From assembly GCA_027034975.1 (NCBI GenBank), contig JALVWQ010000033.1, positions 2,724 to 39,806 on the forward strand: a stretch of 37,083 bases of DNA, written 5' to 3'. The notes under the pieces were generated by a model, which saw nothing but the letters and a program-made list of their open reading frames with translations, did no database searches and was not told the origin of the DNA. The position numbers and the translations under genes are program-made. Numbering within the stretch: position 1 is the first letter of the stretch; each line of letters starts with the position of its first letter. Positions 9,285 through 17,591 of this stretch are shown here, piece after piece. The DNA comes from Campylobacteraceae bacterium. Its GTDB lineage: Bacteria; Campylobacterota; Campylobacteria; Campylobacterales; Sulfurovaceae.

Positions 9285-10127
9285 GTGAAAACTGGAATTG
9301 TTTTATTGGTATTACTATTTTTTATTAGTGGGTGTAGTCTCTTTAGTAAATCTACCCCATACTATATTGAAGGTGAAGAGATTACAACCAATAGCGGTGG
9401 TATTGAAAGTGATGATACAACTACCGTAAGGAGTGGAAATCCTGCTCTACATATAAAAGGTGGCTATACAAGTGAAGCACGCCATCGAGCGACAATGAGA
9501 ACATATGTAGTCAATGGTAGGGTTTACCATCCAACATATGTTGGAGTAGGTGATACCATGACAGGTATTGCAAGTTGGTATGGACCAAATTTCCATGGGA
9601 AGCAGACAAGTAATGGTGAAACCTATAATATGTATGATCAGACTATTGCACACAAAACTTGGCCAATGGATACAATGGTAAAGATTACAAATTTAGATAA
9701 TGGTAAAAGTACAATTGCTCGTGTAAACGATAGAGGACCATTTGTTGCTGGAAGGGTAGCAGATTGCTCTTATAAAGTAGGTAAAGAGATAGGTATTGAC
9801 AAAAAGGGTATTTGTCATGTAAAATTAGAGGTTGTCGGTTTTGCGGGTAAAGTATATCAGCCAAAAGTTGGTGTAGCGAAGCCAAAAGTGAAGCTTACAA
9901 ACTTTGGTGTGCAAGTGGGTGCATTTGCTATCAAAGCGAATGCATTGCGAACACAAAAGAGATACCAAGAGCTTGCTGCTGACAAAGAGGTTATTGTTAA
10001 GAGTGGGCTCTCAGAGAAGACAGCAGTTATCTATAGAGTTCATGTAATGGGCTTTGGCTCAGAAGAGGAAGCACGAGACTTTATCAAAGATCATAATGTT
10101 GCTGGTGGCTTTATTATAAGGAAGTAA
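9285..10127 (+). CDS. rlpA: Septal ring lytic transglycosylase RlpA-like lipoprotein with SPOR domain
   Basis: Outer-membrane-anchored lytic transglycosylase acting on denuded glycan strands at the division site. The start chosen is GTG at 9285 with GGAG six bases before it; it begins MKTGIVLLVLLFFISGCSLF, a lipoprotein signal with lipobox ISGC. The double-psi beta-barrel spans about 94-186 (IASWYGPNFHGKQTSNGETY, then AHKTWPMDTMVKITN, then ARVNDRGPF); the Glu, His and Asp expected at the RlpA active site are present. A C-terminal SPOR domain (about 207-279, FGVQVGAFAIKANA to GGFII) should bind denuded peptidoglycan. hisB follows two bases later. Confidence 0.93.
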   Translation: MKTGIVLLVLLFFISGCSLFSKSTPYYIEGEEITTNSGGIESDDTTTVRSGNPALHIKGGYTSEARHRATMRTYVVNGRVYHPTYVGVGDTMTGIASWYGPNFHGKQTSNGETYNMYDQTIAHKTWPMDTMVKITNLDNGKSTIARVNDRGPFVAGRVADCSYKVGKEIGIDKKGICHVKLEVVGFAGKVYQPKVGVAKPKVKLTNFGVQVGAFAIKANALRTQKRYQELAADKEVIVKSGLSEKTAVIYRVHVMGFGSEEEARDFIKDHNVAGGFIIRK

Positions 10128-10128
10128 G

Positions 10129-10704
10129 ATGATACAACGAAGTAGAAAGACAAAAGAGACAGATATAAAAGTAGAGTTAAATCTTTATGGAGCTGGAAAG
10201 GCAGATATTACAACAGGCATTGGCTTTTTTGACCATATGCTCGATGCCTTTGCAAGGCACTCTCTTATTGATTTAAAAGTAGAATGCAAGGGTGATTTGC
10301 ATATAGATGCACACCATAGTGTAGAAGATGTAGGTATTGTTTTGGGTAAGGCTCTCGGTGAGGCTATCTATCCAGCAAAAGGAATAGAGCGGTATGGAAA
10401 TGCAACAGTTGTTATGGATGAAGCGAGTGTAAGTTGTGATATTGATCTCTCTAATCGTGCATATTTAGTTTGTGAGTTACCGCTTAATGAGGGGTCTATA
10501 AATGGATTTGACTTAGAGTTGGTAGAGGAGTTTTTTAAATCTGTAGCATTTAATATGCCTCTAAATCTCCATTTAGTCTATAACAGAGGAACAAATAGAC
10601 ACCATATTGCAGAGGCTTCGTTTAAGGCATTTGCAGTTGCACTAAGAAGGGCTGTGGTAAAAAATGATCGAATAGGTGTACCAAGTACTAAAGGTGTTCT
10701 ATGA
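10129..10704 (+). CDS. hisB: Imidazoleglycerol-phosphate dehydratase
   Basis: Removes water from imidazoleglycerol phosphate to give imidazole acetol phosphate in histidine synthesis. It is 191 aa, the monofunctional form without the phosphatase domain of enteric HisB. Both metal-binding repeats are visible: DAHHSVEDVG near residue 64 and RHHIAEASFKAFA near 160. The ribosome binding site is AAGGA at the end of rlpA. It overlaps the start of kdsC by four bases (ATGA). It is the only his gene in this cell-envelope cluster; the placement is probably historical rather than functional. Confidence 0.97.
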   Translation: MIQRSRKTKETDIKVELNLYGAGKADITTGIGFFDHMLDAFARHSLIDLKVECKGDLHIDAHHSVEDVGIVLGKALGEAIYPAKGIERYGNATVVMDEASVSCDIDLSNRAYLVCELPLNEGSINGFDLELVEEFFKSVAFNMPLNLHLVYNRGTNRHHIAEASFKAFAVALRRAVVKNDRIGVPSTKGVL

Positions 10705-11204
10705 GTATAAAACTTTTGCTGCTAGATGTTGATGGTACTATGACAGATGGGAAGATTACATACACAAATAGTGGTGAAGAGATAAAGAGTTTTTGTGTAA
10801 AAGATGGTTTAGCGATAGTAAGTTGGATGCGACTAGGTGGCTATGTGGCAATAGTGACTGGAAGAGAGTCTCAGATAGTTACAAAGCGAGCCAAAGAGTT
10901 ACAAATTAACTATCTCTACCAAGGGGTCAAAGATAAAAGAGCAGTTGTTGAAGAGATTTTAAAAGAGCTCGATATTGGTTGGGAGAGTGTAGCCGCAATT
11001 GGGGATGATTTGAATGATCTACCAATGCTGCTACGAGCTCGAAAATCGTATGTGCCAGCAAACGCAAATGAGTATGTTAAACAAAAAGTAGATACAATAC
11101 TAAAAGCATCTGGCGGAAATGGTGCAGTAAGAGAGATGATCGAAGATCTCTTGCAAATGAGTGGAAGGATTGAAGAGTTTAGATCTGTATGGGAAGTAGG
11201 GTAG
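10701..11204 (+). CDS. kdsC: 3-deoxy-manno-octulosonate-8-phosphatase
   Basis: HAD-family phosphatase that turns KDO-8-phosphate into KDO for lipid A/LPS core. It is 167 aa, the short cap-less KdsC length. Motif I is LLLDVDGTMTDG at residues 4-15, motif II the VTGRES segment, and motif IV IGDDLNDLPML. It overlaps hisB by four bases and lptC by 16. Adjacent lptC and lptA fit LPS synthesis and export being encoded together. Confidence 0.95.
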   Translation: MSIKLLLLDVDGTMTDGKITYTNSGEEIKSFCVKDGLAIVSWMRLGGYVAIVTGRESQIVTKRAKELQINYLYQGVKDKRAVVEEILKELDIGWESVAAIGDDLNDLPMLLRARKSYVPANANEYVKQKVDTILKASGGNGAVREMIEDLLQMSGRIEEFRSVWEVG

Positions 11205-11707
11205 AAAAAGTACTTTTTATCTCTATCATTATTGTTGCTATACTTGTGTACTTTCTTGTTAACCAAAAGTTTACGAATACAAAGATAGCTAAAAATGAGA
11301 AGAGCATAGAGATAAGCAACTTTATTGAGTATGATATTAATAGAACACATTTAATGTCGACACTCTTGGCAAAGCAAGCGTATCAGATAGATGGTATATG
11401 GTTCTTGGCAAAGCCATTTGTATCTACTGATGAGATAGAGTATTTGAAGTCGCAAAGAGCATTGGCAAAGAGTGGTATTATAGAGTTTCTTGATGATGTT
11501 CGAGTGCTTCAAAGAGATGGAAAACGATATGAGTCTAATAAGAGCTTTTATAATATTCGATCAAAAAAGATTATTACACCAGGTGAATTTGTTATCTCTA
11601 ACTTGAGTCATATTATGCAAGGGGTCTCTATGGAGTATGATGTAGCAACAGAGACAACGAAAGCAAAAAATGTAAAAGGGGTATTTACAATAAAAAAAGC
11701 GAAATAA
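11189..11707 (+). CDS. lptC: LPS export periplasmic protein LptC
   Basis: Bitopic inner-membrane protein that passes LPS from LptBFG to LptA. It is 172 aa with one N-terminal membrane segment (about 8-24, VLFISIIIVAILVYFLV) and a periplasmic beta-rich domain; sequence is divergent from E. coli LptC, as is normal in this phylum. Features supporting it are the position between kdsC and lptA and the beta-jellyroll-like repeats (IIEFLDDVRVLQRDGKRYES, KNVKGVFTIKKA). The ATG start overlaps kdsC by 16 bases and has only a poor ribosome binding site. Confidence 0.85.
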   Translation: MGSRVEKVLFISIIIVAILVYFLVNQKFTNTKIAKNEKSIEISNFIEYDINRTHLMSTLLAKQAYQIDGIWFLAKPFVSTDEIEYLKSQRALAKSGIIEFLDDVRVLQRDGKRYESNKSFYNIRSKKIITPGEFVISNLSHIMQGVSMEYDVATETTKAKNVKGVFTIKKAK

Positions 11708-11733
11708 AAGTTAAAGCTCATATGTTATTTTGC

Positions 11734-11739
11734 TATAAT
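11734..11739 (+). promoter_or_regulatory. -10 box upstream of lptA
   Basis: TATAAT preceded by T-rich sequence, 20 bases before the lptA ATG, with AAAAAAGGAG as ribosome binding site in between. It suggests lptA and following genes can be transcribed separately from lptC. Confidence 0.5.
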
Positions 11740-11758
11740 TACTAAAAAAGGAGCGTTT

Positions 11759-12220
11759 ATGCGTTTGTTAATATCTATATTGGTTTTATCATCATTAGCA
11801 ATAGCAGGTGGTTTAGAGGTTACATCTAAGGATTTTTTCTACAAAGAGGGTGATAGCAAGGCTGAGTTTAGTGGTAATGTGGTTGCAAAAGAGGGTGATA
11901 GTATAATTAATAGTAATAAATTGATAGTCTTTTTAGATAAAAAAAATGAGGCAAAGAAGTATAAAGCAATTGGTAATGTCAGATTTACTATTAAAAATAC
12001 GAAAAAAGGGAGAGATATTAGTGGAAGTAGCCACTCTTTAACCTACCTTCCCAATGAAGATAAGTTTATTTTAATTGGAAATGTGGTTTTACATGATAAT
12101 GAGAAAAATAGAGATGTTTATGGTGATCAAGTTATAGTTGATAACAAAAAAGGGACATCTGTGGCTAAGAGTAACTCTAAGAAGCCTGTGAAGTTTATCT
12201 TTAATACAAGTAAAAAGTAG
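11759..12220 (+). CDS. lptA: LPS transport periplasmic protein LptA
   Basis: Periplasmic bridge protein that carries LPS to the outer membrane. It is 153 aa. A signal peptide covers about residues 1-16 (MRLLISILVLSSLAIAGG). An OstA/LptA domain follows, with the typical repeating beta pattern (KAEFSGNVVAKEGDSIINSNKLIVFLD, KKYKAIGNVRFTIK, KFILIGNVVLHD, VYGDQVIVDNKKG). It has a strong ribosome binding site and its own -10 box. It is followed closely by engB. Confidence 0.93.
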   Translation: MRLLISILVLSSLAIAGGLEVTSKDFFYKEGDSKAEFSGNVVAKEGDSIINSNKLIVFLDKKNEAKKYKAIGNVRFTIKNTKKGRDISGSSHSLTYLPNEDKFILIGNVVLHDNEKNRDVYGDQVIVDNKKGTSVAKSNSKKPVKFIFNTSKK

Positions 12221-12224
12221 AAAA

Positions 12225-12839
12225 GTGCAAAAATCGCCTACGGTAGTAAAAGCAGATTTTATTAAATCTGCTCAGAGTATACGAGATAGTGTTGATGAGA
12301 GCCGAAGTGAAGTAGTTTTTATGGGGCGTTCAAATGTTGGAAAGAGCTCAACTATTAATCATTTAACAAACCGAAAAAATTTAGCAAAGAGCTCTGCAAC
12401 ACCAGGAAAGACACAACTTATTAACTTTTTTGATATTGAGTATAGTTATAAAGGTGAGCGGTATCCTCTCTATTTTGTGGATCTACCAGGCTTTGGGTAT
12501 GCTAAAGTTTCAAAGAGTACAAAAGAGTTATGGCAGAAGAATCTTTTGGAGTATATACAAAATCGTGTAGCGATACGACTCTTTATTCATTTGCGAGATG
12601 CAAGGCATCCTAATACAGAGATAGATAATAGAGTGGCTAAGTTTTTAGAAGAGCATATACGAGATGATCAGAAGCTTCTAACGATTTTTACTAAAGTTGA
12701 TAAGCTTAATCAAAAAGAGATGTCGAAGCTTAAAAGAGAGTTTCCAGGCTCTATTGTGATATCGAATCTTAAAAGAAGAGGTCAAGAGAGAGTGCACCAA
12801 GAGATTCTTAGCTATATCTTTGGAGTTGAGTTTGATTGA
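12225..12839 (+). CDS. engB: Ribosome biogenesis GTPase EngB (YsxC/YihA)
   Basis: Small GTPase needed for late assembly of the large ribosomal subunit. It is 204 aa with all G motifs: G1 GRSNVGKSS near residue 33, the TPGKTQ loop, G3 DLPGFGYAKV, and G4 TKVDKLN. The start is a GTG five bases after the lptA stop with a weak A-rich ribosome binding site, suggesting coupling to lptA translation. The end overlaps the acetyltransferase start. Confidence 0.96.
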   Translation: MQKSPTVVKADFIKSAQSIRDSVDESRSEVVFMGRSNVGKSSTINHLTNRKNLAKSSATPGKTQLINFFDIEYSYKGERYPLYFVDLPGFGYAKVSKSTKELWQKNLLEYIQNRVAIRLFIHLRDARHPNTEIDNRVAKFLEEHIRDDQKLLTIFTKVDKLNQKEMSKLKREFPGSIVISNLKRRGQERVHQEILSYIFGVEFD

Positions 12840-13290
12840 GTTACGAAAAGCGACTCTCTACGATATTCCTGCAATGCAGGCATTGGTAGAGGATGAGGTA
12901 AAAAGTGGTGTAATATTGCGAAGAAGCGATGATGAAGTTGCGACAAATATTCGAAGTTATACGCTTGTTCTTAAGGAGCAGGAGTTGATAGGGTATGCTG
13001 CACTTCATATTCATTCACCAAAATTGGCTGAGATTCGTAGTTTAATAGTAGATGAGAGTGCAAGAGGTTTAGGTGCTGGAAAGAGACTCGTAGAGTTTTG
13101 CAAAATGGAAGCAAAAGATTTAGGGGTAAAAGAGATTTTAGTATTAACCTATATTGCTGACTTTTTTAAAAAGTTGGGGTTTAAAGAGATAGCAAAAGAT
13201 AAAATTCCAGACCATAAAATTTGGGCAGACTGCATAAAGTGTATACACTTTCCAGTCTGTAATGAGATATCTTTACTCTATAGAGTGTAA
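12832..13290 (+). CDS. GNAT acetyltransferase, short ArgA-like (N-acetylglutamate synthase)
   Basis: A 152-residue single GNAT-domain protein. The acetyl-CoA site reads LAEIRSLIVDESARGLGAGKRLVEF, where RGLGAG is the pyrophosphate loop. The C-terminus carries WADCIKCIHFPVCNEISL, a Cys-containing tail I associate with the short, kinase-less N-acetylglutamate synthases that start arginine synthesis. The start chosen is TTG at 12832 with GGAG six bases upstream; it overlaps the engB stop. The ArgA role is inferred from family resemblance, and no other arg gene is near. Confidence 0.75.
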   Translation: MIELRKATLYDIPAMQALVEDEVKSGVILRRSDDEVATNIRSYTLVLKEQELIGYAALHIHSPKLAEIRSLIVDESARGLGAGKRLVEFCKMEAKDLGVKEILVLTYIADFFKKLGFKEIAKDKIPDHKIWADCIKCIHFPVCNEISLLYRV

Positions 13291-13292
13291 CT

Positions 13293-13739
13293 ATGTTAAG
13301 TGGTTCAGTAAAAGTATTTAAGATTATTTTTTGGCTAATTATTGTTTTACTCTACCCTATGTTAATCTCTATCTATGTGACACTGCCACTCTTTATTGGT
13401 TTTGCTGGTTTGATGTTTATTATTGGTATTGAGAGAGATAAGCTTGTCTATACACTTTTTGCAACTCTTTATATGTTGAATTTAGAGATAAATCTCTCCT
13501 TGCCACTCTTTTTGCTTCTTATCTCAACAACAATTTTTTATATATTTTTAAACAATAAACTACACTTTTTAAAACTTTGTCGTGGCTGTGTTTATGTTTT
13601 AACTGTAGTCTCGATTAATTTAATCTACTTTTTTGTTTTAACGCTTTATGATATTGTGACGCACCAGCATAGTATTAATTATGATGGATTGATTGCTATC
13701 TCTATAATCTACGATATTATTGTGGCGGTTTTACTATGA
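13293..13739 (+). CDS. Small integral membrane protein in the MreD position
   Basis: A 148-residue protein that is almost entirely hydrophobic, with four to five predicted membrane segments (IIFWLIIVLLYPMLISIYVTL, FIGFAGLMFIIG, LSLPLFLLLISTTIFYIF, GCVYVLTVVSINLIYFFVLTL, LIAISIIYDIIVAVLL). Its stop overlaps the start of the PBP2 gene (ATGA). In many bacteria the gene just before mrdA is mreD, which has this size and topology, so an MreD-like elongasome role is plausible. Sequence similarity is too weak for me to claim the symbol. The start has a poor ribosome binding site. Confidence 0.6.
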   Translation: MLSGSVKVFKIIFWLIIVLLYPMLISIYVTLPLFIGFAGLMFIIGIERDKLVYTLFATLYMLNLEINLSLPLFLLLISTTIFYIFLNNKLHFLKLCRGCVYVLTVVSINLIYFFVLTLYDIVTHQHSINYDGLIAISIIYDIIVAVLL

Positions 13740-15559
13740 ACTATAAAATTATTGTTCTTTTAATGGTTGTAGTATGGGCTCTCTTGATTAATCGGCTCTA
13801 TGAGGTGAGTGTAAAATCGAACTTCTATTATGAACGATTGGCAAAAGAGAATATAGAGCAAAAAACAAAGCTAAAGCCAATTCGTGGAGAGATACTTGAT
13901 AGACATGGGAAGCTTTTGGCAAGTAACTTAATCGGTTTCTCTTTAGGTTTAAAGCCACACTTAAAGATAGGTTCTTTAGAGTTTAATCAAACACTGCAAA
14001 AGCTGAAAAACTCATTTAGTGATCTTAATACTACACTCTTAACAAAGGTTTATAAGAAGAAAAACTCTCCCTATAACCATAGGTTTATCCAGGTAATTGA
14101 TTTTATTGCCTATAACGATATGATGAGGGTCTATCCAGAGTTGAGTTTAGACAAGAGTATTAAGATTGAACCTACAACAAAACGCTTCTATCCATATGGT
14201 AAATATACAGCACATATTGTGGGCTATATTGGAAAAGCAAATAAAAAAGCTGTAGCAAACGATGAAGTGGTAAAAGTCGTTGGAAAGGTAGGGAAGAGTG
14301 GCTTAGAGAGGTACTATAATAAAACGCTCCAAGGTGAGCTTGGGTATCGTATTGCTAAAGTAAATGCGTACAATAAAGAGTTAGAGCAGTTAGATTATAA
14401 AGCTCCAGTTGGGAATAGAAATTTACAACTAAGTGTTGATGTAGATCTACAGAGATTTATTTATGACACGCTAGTAGATGAGAATCGTTCAGCAGTAGTA
14501 ATTGTGATGAAGACAACTGGAGAGATACTTTCAGCAGTAAGTACACCTAGTTATGATCCAAATCTTTTTGTTGATGGTATTAGTGTAAAAGAGTGGAACA
14601 AGATTCGCAATAACTTAGAGCATCCATTTACAAATAAACTTGTACATGCTATATACCCCCCTGGATCTACTATAAAAATGGGTGTGGCACTCGCAACAGC
14701 AAAAGAGGGTAGAAATTTAGCTCTTGAGCATGAGTTCTGTAAAGGGTATATGCAAATTGGGAAGAGTAAGCATAAATTTAGATGCTGGGCACACTGGGGG
14801 CATGGAAATGTTGATCTTAGAAAGTCAATTCGTGAGAGTTGCGATGTTTTCTACTATAAAAAGGCTCTTAAAATTGGTATAGATAAGCTTTCTAAAAATC
14901 TGAATGAGTTAGGATTGGGTGTTAAAACTGGGGTTGATTTACCAAGAGAGTATAAGGGGGTTATTCCTTCAAAGAAATGGAAACGAGAGCGATACCATCA
15001 GCCTTGGTATAAAGGAGAGACTGTTATTGCTGCAATTGGGCAGGGGTATACGAGTATAACTGTGATGCAGCTTGCTCGATATACGGCACTCTTAGCTACA
15101 GGCTACTTAGTAACACCACACTTTGCAACACTTATAGATAATAAACCTTATGAAGAGAAGGTGAAGAAGATTCAAGTGGATAAAAATATTCTAAATATCG
15201 TTCGAAATGGTATGTATGATGTCTGTAATGTTCGCCATGGTACTGCATTTAAAGCAATGAGTAAACTACCAATTAAGGTAGCAGGAAAGACGGGTACGGC
15301 ACAAGTTACTTCAATAGGACAAGATGTTAAGAAGCGAGCTAAAGAAGAAGATCTTGAGTATTTTAGACGCTCCCATGCTTGGTTAACAACCTATGCACCA
15401 TTTGAGAATCCACAATATATTGTCTCTGTTTTAGTTGAACATGGAGGGCATGGAGGAAGTACTGCAGGCCCTATAGCTGCAAAAATTTACCGATGGATGT
15501 ATCAAAAGGGTTATTTTGGTAAACAGCCGATACCATATTTATTGAAAGATCTATACTAA
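13736..15559 (+). CDS. mrdA: Penicillin-binding protein 2 (peptidoglycan transpeptidase)
   Basis: Class B PBP that cross-links peptidoglycan during side-wall elongation. It is 607 aa. One N-terminal membrane anchor spans about residues 5-20. The dimerisation domain includes KLKPIRGEILDRHGKLLA. The transpeptidase domain has SxxK at PPGSTIKMG (Ser near 310), SxN-type SCD near 368, and KTGTAQ near 518. The overlap with the upstream MreD-position gene and the nearby rlpA support a cell-shape cluster. It ends tail to tail with the asparaginase-like gene, overlapping by four bases. Confidence 0.95.
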   Translation: MNYKIIVLLMVVVWALLINRLYEVSVKSNFYYERLAKENIEQKTKLKPIRGEILDRHGKLLASNLIGFSLGLKPHLKIGSLEFNQTLQKLKNSFSDLNTTLLTKVYKKKNSPYNHRFIQVIDFIAYNDMMRVYPELSLDKSIKIEPTTKRFYPYGKYTAHIVGYIGKANKKAVANDEVVKVVGKVGKSGLERYYNKTLQGELGYRIAKVNAYNKELEQLDYKAPVGNRNLQLSVDVDLQRFIYDTLVDENRSAVVIVMKTTGEILSAVSTPSYDPNLFVDGISVKEWNKIRNNLEHPFTNKLVHAIYPPGSTIKMGVALATAKEGRNLALEHEFCKGYMQIGKSKHKFRCWAHWGHGNVDLRKSIRESCDVFYYKKALKIGIDKLSKNLNELGLGVKTGVDLPREYKGVIPSKKWKRERYHQPWYKGETVIAAIGQGYTSITVMQLARYTALLATGYLVTPHFATLIDNKPYEEKVKKIQVDKNILNIVRNGMYDVCNVRHGTAFKAMSKLPIKVAGKTGTAQVTSIGQDVKKRAKEEDLEYFRRSHAWLTTYAPFENPQYIVSVLVEHGGHGGSTAGPIAAKIYRWMYQKGYFGKQPIPYLLKDLY

Positions 15560-16071
15560 TTGGATTTGGTGTTTTCTTTTGTAACATATTCAAAGTACCC
15601 CTCTGTTCTATTTTTTTCTATCTTCGAATATTCCGCAACTCTGCCATTAAGAGCAATATAAACAGCACTATTATTAGTTGCATGGAGAAATCCAATAGCT
15701 GAGGCTACATTGGCAGTTGCTTCGATTGGATCTATTGAGAAAGGTACCATTGCACCGGTGAAAATAATAGTTTTATCGTTAAGTGCTTTAGCAACGACTT
15801 TAGCACTTAGATGCATGGTGTCGGTACCGTGGATGACAACAATCTTTGAGTAGGGAGAGTTTAGAATATAATGCTTGAGTTGCTCTCTATCTTCAGGTGT
15901 AAAGTCGAGTGAATCTTTGTGAATAATTGTATCAATAGGGTAGTTACTAAGCCATTTTTCTTGAATTTTATGAAGAGCATATGCACTTTTATCTATTTCA
16001 AGTGTGCCATTTATTCTGTTGTAAACTTTGTTAAAAGTACCACCAGTCGAGAGCAAAAGGATATCATCCAC
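15556..16071 (-). CDS. Short asparaginase-domain protein
   Basis: A 171-residue protein equal to the N-terminal half of L-asparaginases (normally ~330 aa). The catalytic motifs of that half are present: LLSTGGTFNK (first catalytic Thr at 12) and VVIHGTDTMHLSAKV (Thr-Asp at 83-84, Lys 91). The C-terminal domain that completes the classic homotetramer is absent. The stop follows KENTKSN cleanly, so this looks like a stable short family rather than a recent truncation. The start is GTG with AAGGAG six bases upstream. Amidohydrolase activity is plausible but unproven. Confidence 0.8.
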   Translation of the reverse strand: MDDILLLSTGGTFNKVYNRINGTLEIDKSAYALHKIQEKWLSNYPIDTIIHKDSLDFTPEDREQLKHYILNSPYSKIVVIHGTDTMHLSAKVVAKALNDKTIIFTGAMVPFSIDPIEATANVASAIGFLHATNNSAVYIALNGRVAEYSKIEKNRTEGYFEYVTKENTKSN

Positions 16072-16107
16072 TCTATCTCCTTTTTATCTTTTGTAATATA
16101 TTGCTCA

Positions 16108-16113
16108 TATAAT
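16108..16113 (+). promoter_or_regulatory. -10 box in the asparaginase/fabI divergent gap
   Basis: TATAAT with T-rich sequence upstream, about 45 bases before the fabI start. A second AT-rich candidate (GATAAAAT near 16125) lies closer to fabI. Confidence 0.45.
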
Positions 16114-16159
16114 AGCAAGATTGTGATAAAATTATTAAAAAAGAATTTAAGGTTGTAAA

Positions 16160-16981
16160 ATGGTAATGAAGGGTAAAAAAGGTATAGTTTTAGGTATTGC
16201 AAATAAAAAATCGATTGCGTATGGTATTGCTAAAGCGTGTCAAGAGCAGGGTGCTGAGCTCGCAATTACCTACTTAAACGAGAGGTTTCAGAAAAAATTA
16301 GAACCAATTGCAGAGGAGCTAGGGTGCAAAGAGAGACTCTACCCATGCGATGTTACAAAGCCTGAAGAGATCGAGGCACTTAAAGAGAGTTTAGAAAAAG
16401 AGTTCGGAAAGATAGATTTCGTTGTCCACTCTATCGCTTTTGCTCCTAAAGAGGGATTAAGTGGTCGTTTTAGCGATATTACTAAAGATGCATTTAATAT
16501 AGCGATGGAGATATCTGTCTACTCATTTATCGAGATTGCACAAAAGCTCCGTCCAATTCTTTCTGAGAAGGCATCGCTTTTAACCCTCTCATATTACGGA
16601 GGTGTAAAATATATTCCAAACTACAATTTAATGGGTGTTGCAAAAGCTGCATTAGAGATGACAACAAAATACTTAGCAGAAGATTTAGGAAGAGATGGTG
16701 TAAGAGTAAATGCGATAAGTGCAGGTCCTATTAAGACTTTGGCTGCAGCAGGTATTGGTGACTTTAGTTTTATGCTTAAATGGAATGCGGCTCACTCGCC
16801 ACTTCGAAAGAATGTAACTATTCAAGAGGTTGGTAATAGTGGTATGTATCTCTTAAGTGACCTAAGTAGTGCTGTAACTGGTGAGATACACTATGTAGAT
16901 GGTGGCTTTAATATTATGGGTATGCCAGCAGTAGATTTTGATGAGAATGGGAAGCCAAAGATAGCTTGGAATGGTGAGTAA
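16160..16981 (+). CDS. fabI: Enoyl-[acyl-carrier-protein] reductase (NADH)
   Basis: Reduces trans-2-enoyl-ACP in the last step of each fatty-acid elongation cycle. It is 273 aa, of short-chain dehydrogenase fold. An N-terminal nucleotide-binding segment GIANKKSIAYGIAKA and the SIAFAPKEGLSG loop precede the FabI active site Y-x6-K (YNLMGVAK, within NYNLMGVAKAALE), followed by NAISAGPIKTLAA, the substrate-loop signature. The ribosome binding site AAGG lies seven bases before the ATG. This is the triclosan-type FabI rather than FabL/V. Confidence 0.96.
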   Translation: MVMKGKKGIVLGIANKKSIAYGIAKACQEQGAELAITYLNERFQKKLEPIAEELGCKERLYPCDVTKPEEIEALKESLEKEFGKIDFVVHSIAFAPKEGLSGRFSDITKDAFNIAMEISVYSFIEIAQKLRPILSEKASLLTLSYYGGVKYIPNYNLMGVAKAALEMTTKYLAEDLGRDGVRVNAISAGPIKTLAAAGIGDFSFMLKWNAAHSPLRKNVTIQEVGNSGMYLLSDLSSAVTGEIHYVDGGFNIMGMPAVDFDENGKPKIAWNGE

Positions 16982-17055
16982 GCTTTAATTAATTATTAAT
17001 TAGATAATATTTCAAACATTTTTTTAGTGCATAAAAAGTAGAAGGATAGAGTAAA

Positions 17056-17190
17056 ATGAAAAGAACATACCAACCACACAACACACCGCGTAAAAGAACG
17101 CACGGATTCAGAGTAAGAATGAAGACTAAAAACGGTAGAAAAGTGATTAATGCTCGAAGAGCTAAAGGTAGAAAAAGATTAGCTGCTTAA
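17056..17190 (+). CDS. rpmH: Large ribosomal subunit protein bL34
   Basis: A 44-residue, highly basic protein: [18 protein letters not shown] at the start and [12 protein letters not shown] at the end, an essentially textbook bL34. The ribosome binding site GAAGGA is eight bases upstream. It is the first gene of the rpmH-rnpA pair; the rnpA reading frame begins inside its last codons. Confidence 0.98.
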   Translation: MKRTYQPHNTPRKRTHGFRVRMKTKNGRKVINARRAKGRKRLAA

Positions 17191-17519
17191 AAGGTTTTGA
17201 GACACTAAACTCTCAAAGAGAGTTTTCGAGAGTCTATTCAAAACCCACTCACTGTTGGCATACAGAGTGGTTTGTACTCTTTTATAAAGAGTCACCCCAG
17301 AAGAAGAGTGCCTTTGTCGCAAGTAAAAAAGTTGGCAAGGCAGTTGCTCGAAACAGGGCAAAACGCCTCTTAAGAGCACACTTTATCGATTACGCAACTG
17401 AGCTTAAAAGTGGTCACTATATCTTTGTAGCAAAGGCACCACTACTCCAAAGTGAATACAAAACTGTTTCCAAAAGACTCAACTCCATTTTTAAACGATT
17501 AAAACTCTACATTTCATAA
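17178..17519 (+). CDS. rnpA: Ribonuclease P protein component, non-canonical start
   Basis: Protein subunit of RNase P, which matures tRNA 5' ends. The reading frame ending at 17519 encodes [19 protein letters not shown], then [20 protein letters not shown] (the RNR-type RnpA signature) and a Lys/Arg-rich end, 113 codons from 17178. The frame is closed by TAG at 17169, and no ATG, GTG or TTG occurs in it anywhere. The best start is ATT at 17178, inside rpmH, with AAAGG (17164-17168) nine bases upstream; it gives a start of [10 protein letters not shown]. An AUU start is known from infC. A sequencing error cannot be excluded. Identity is certain, the start is not. Confidence 0.9.
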   Translation: MSCLKGFETLNSQREFSRVYSKPTHCWHTEWFVLFYKESPQKKSAFVASKKVGKAVARNRAKRLLRAHFIDYATELKSGHYIFVAKAPLLQSEYKTVSKRLNSIFKRLKLYIS

Positions 17520-17560
17520 ATTCTAACCCATATTAAGTTACATCTTTAGCCTACTTTAGA

Positions 17561-17566
17561 TATAAT
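17561..17566 (+). promoter_or_regulatory. -10 box before the yidC leader
   Basis: TATAAT preceded by periodic T-rich sequence, 42 bases after the rnpA stop. It would start a leader of roughly 165 nt before yidC. Confidence 0.55.
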
Positions 17567-17591
17567 TTTGAGGTTAAAACCTAATATTGCA

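Noticed and set aside
17179-17379. Minus-strand 66-aa ORF over rnpA
   Set aside because: It is the antisense shadow of rnpA, whose own frame encodes the RnpA signature.
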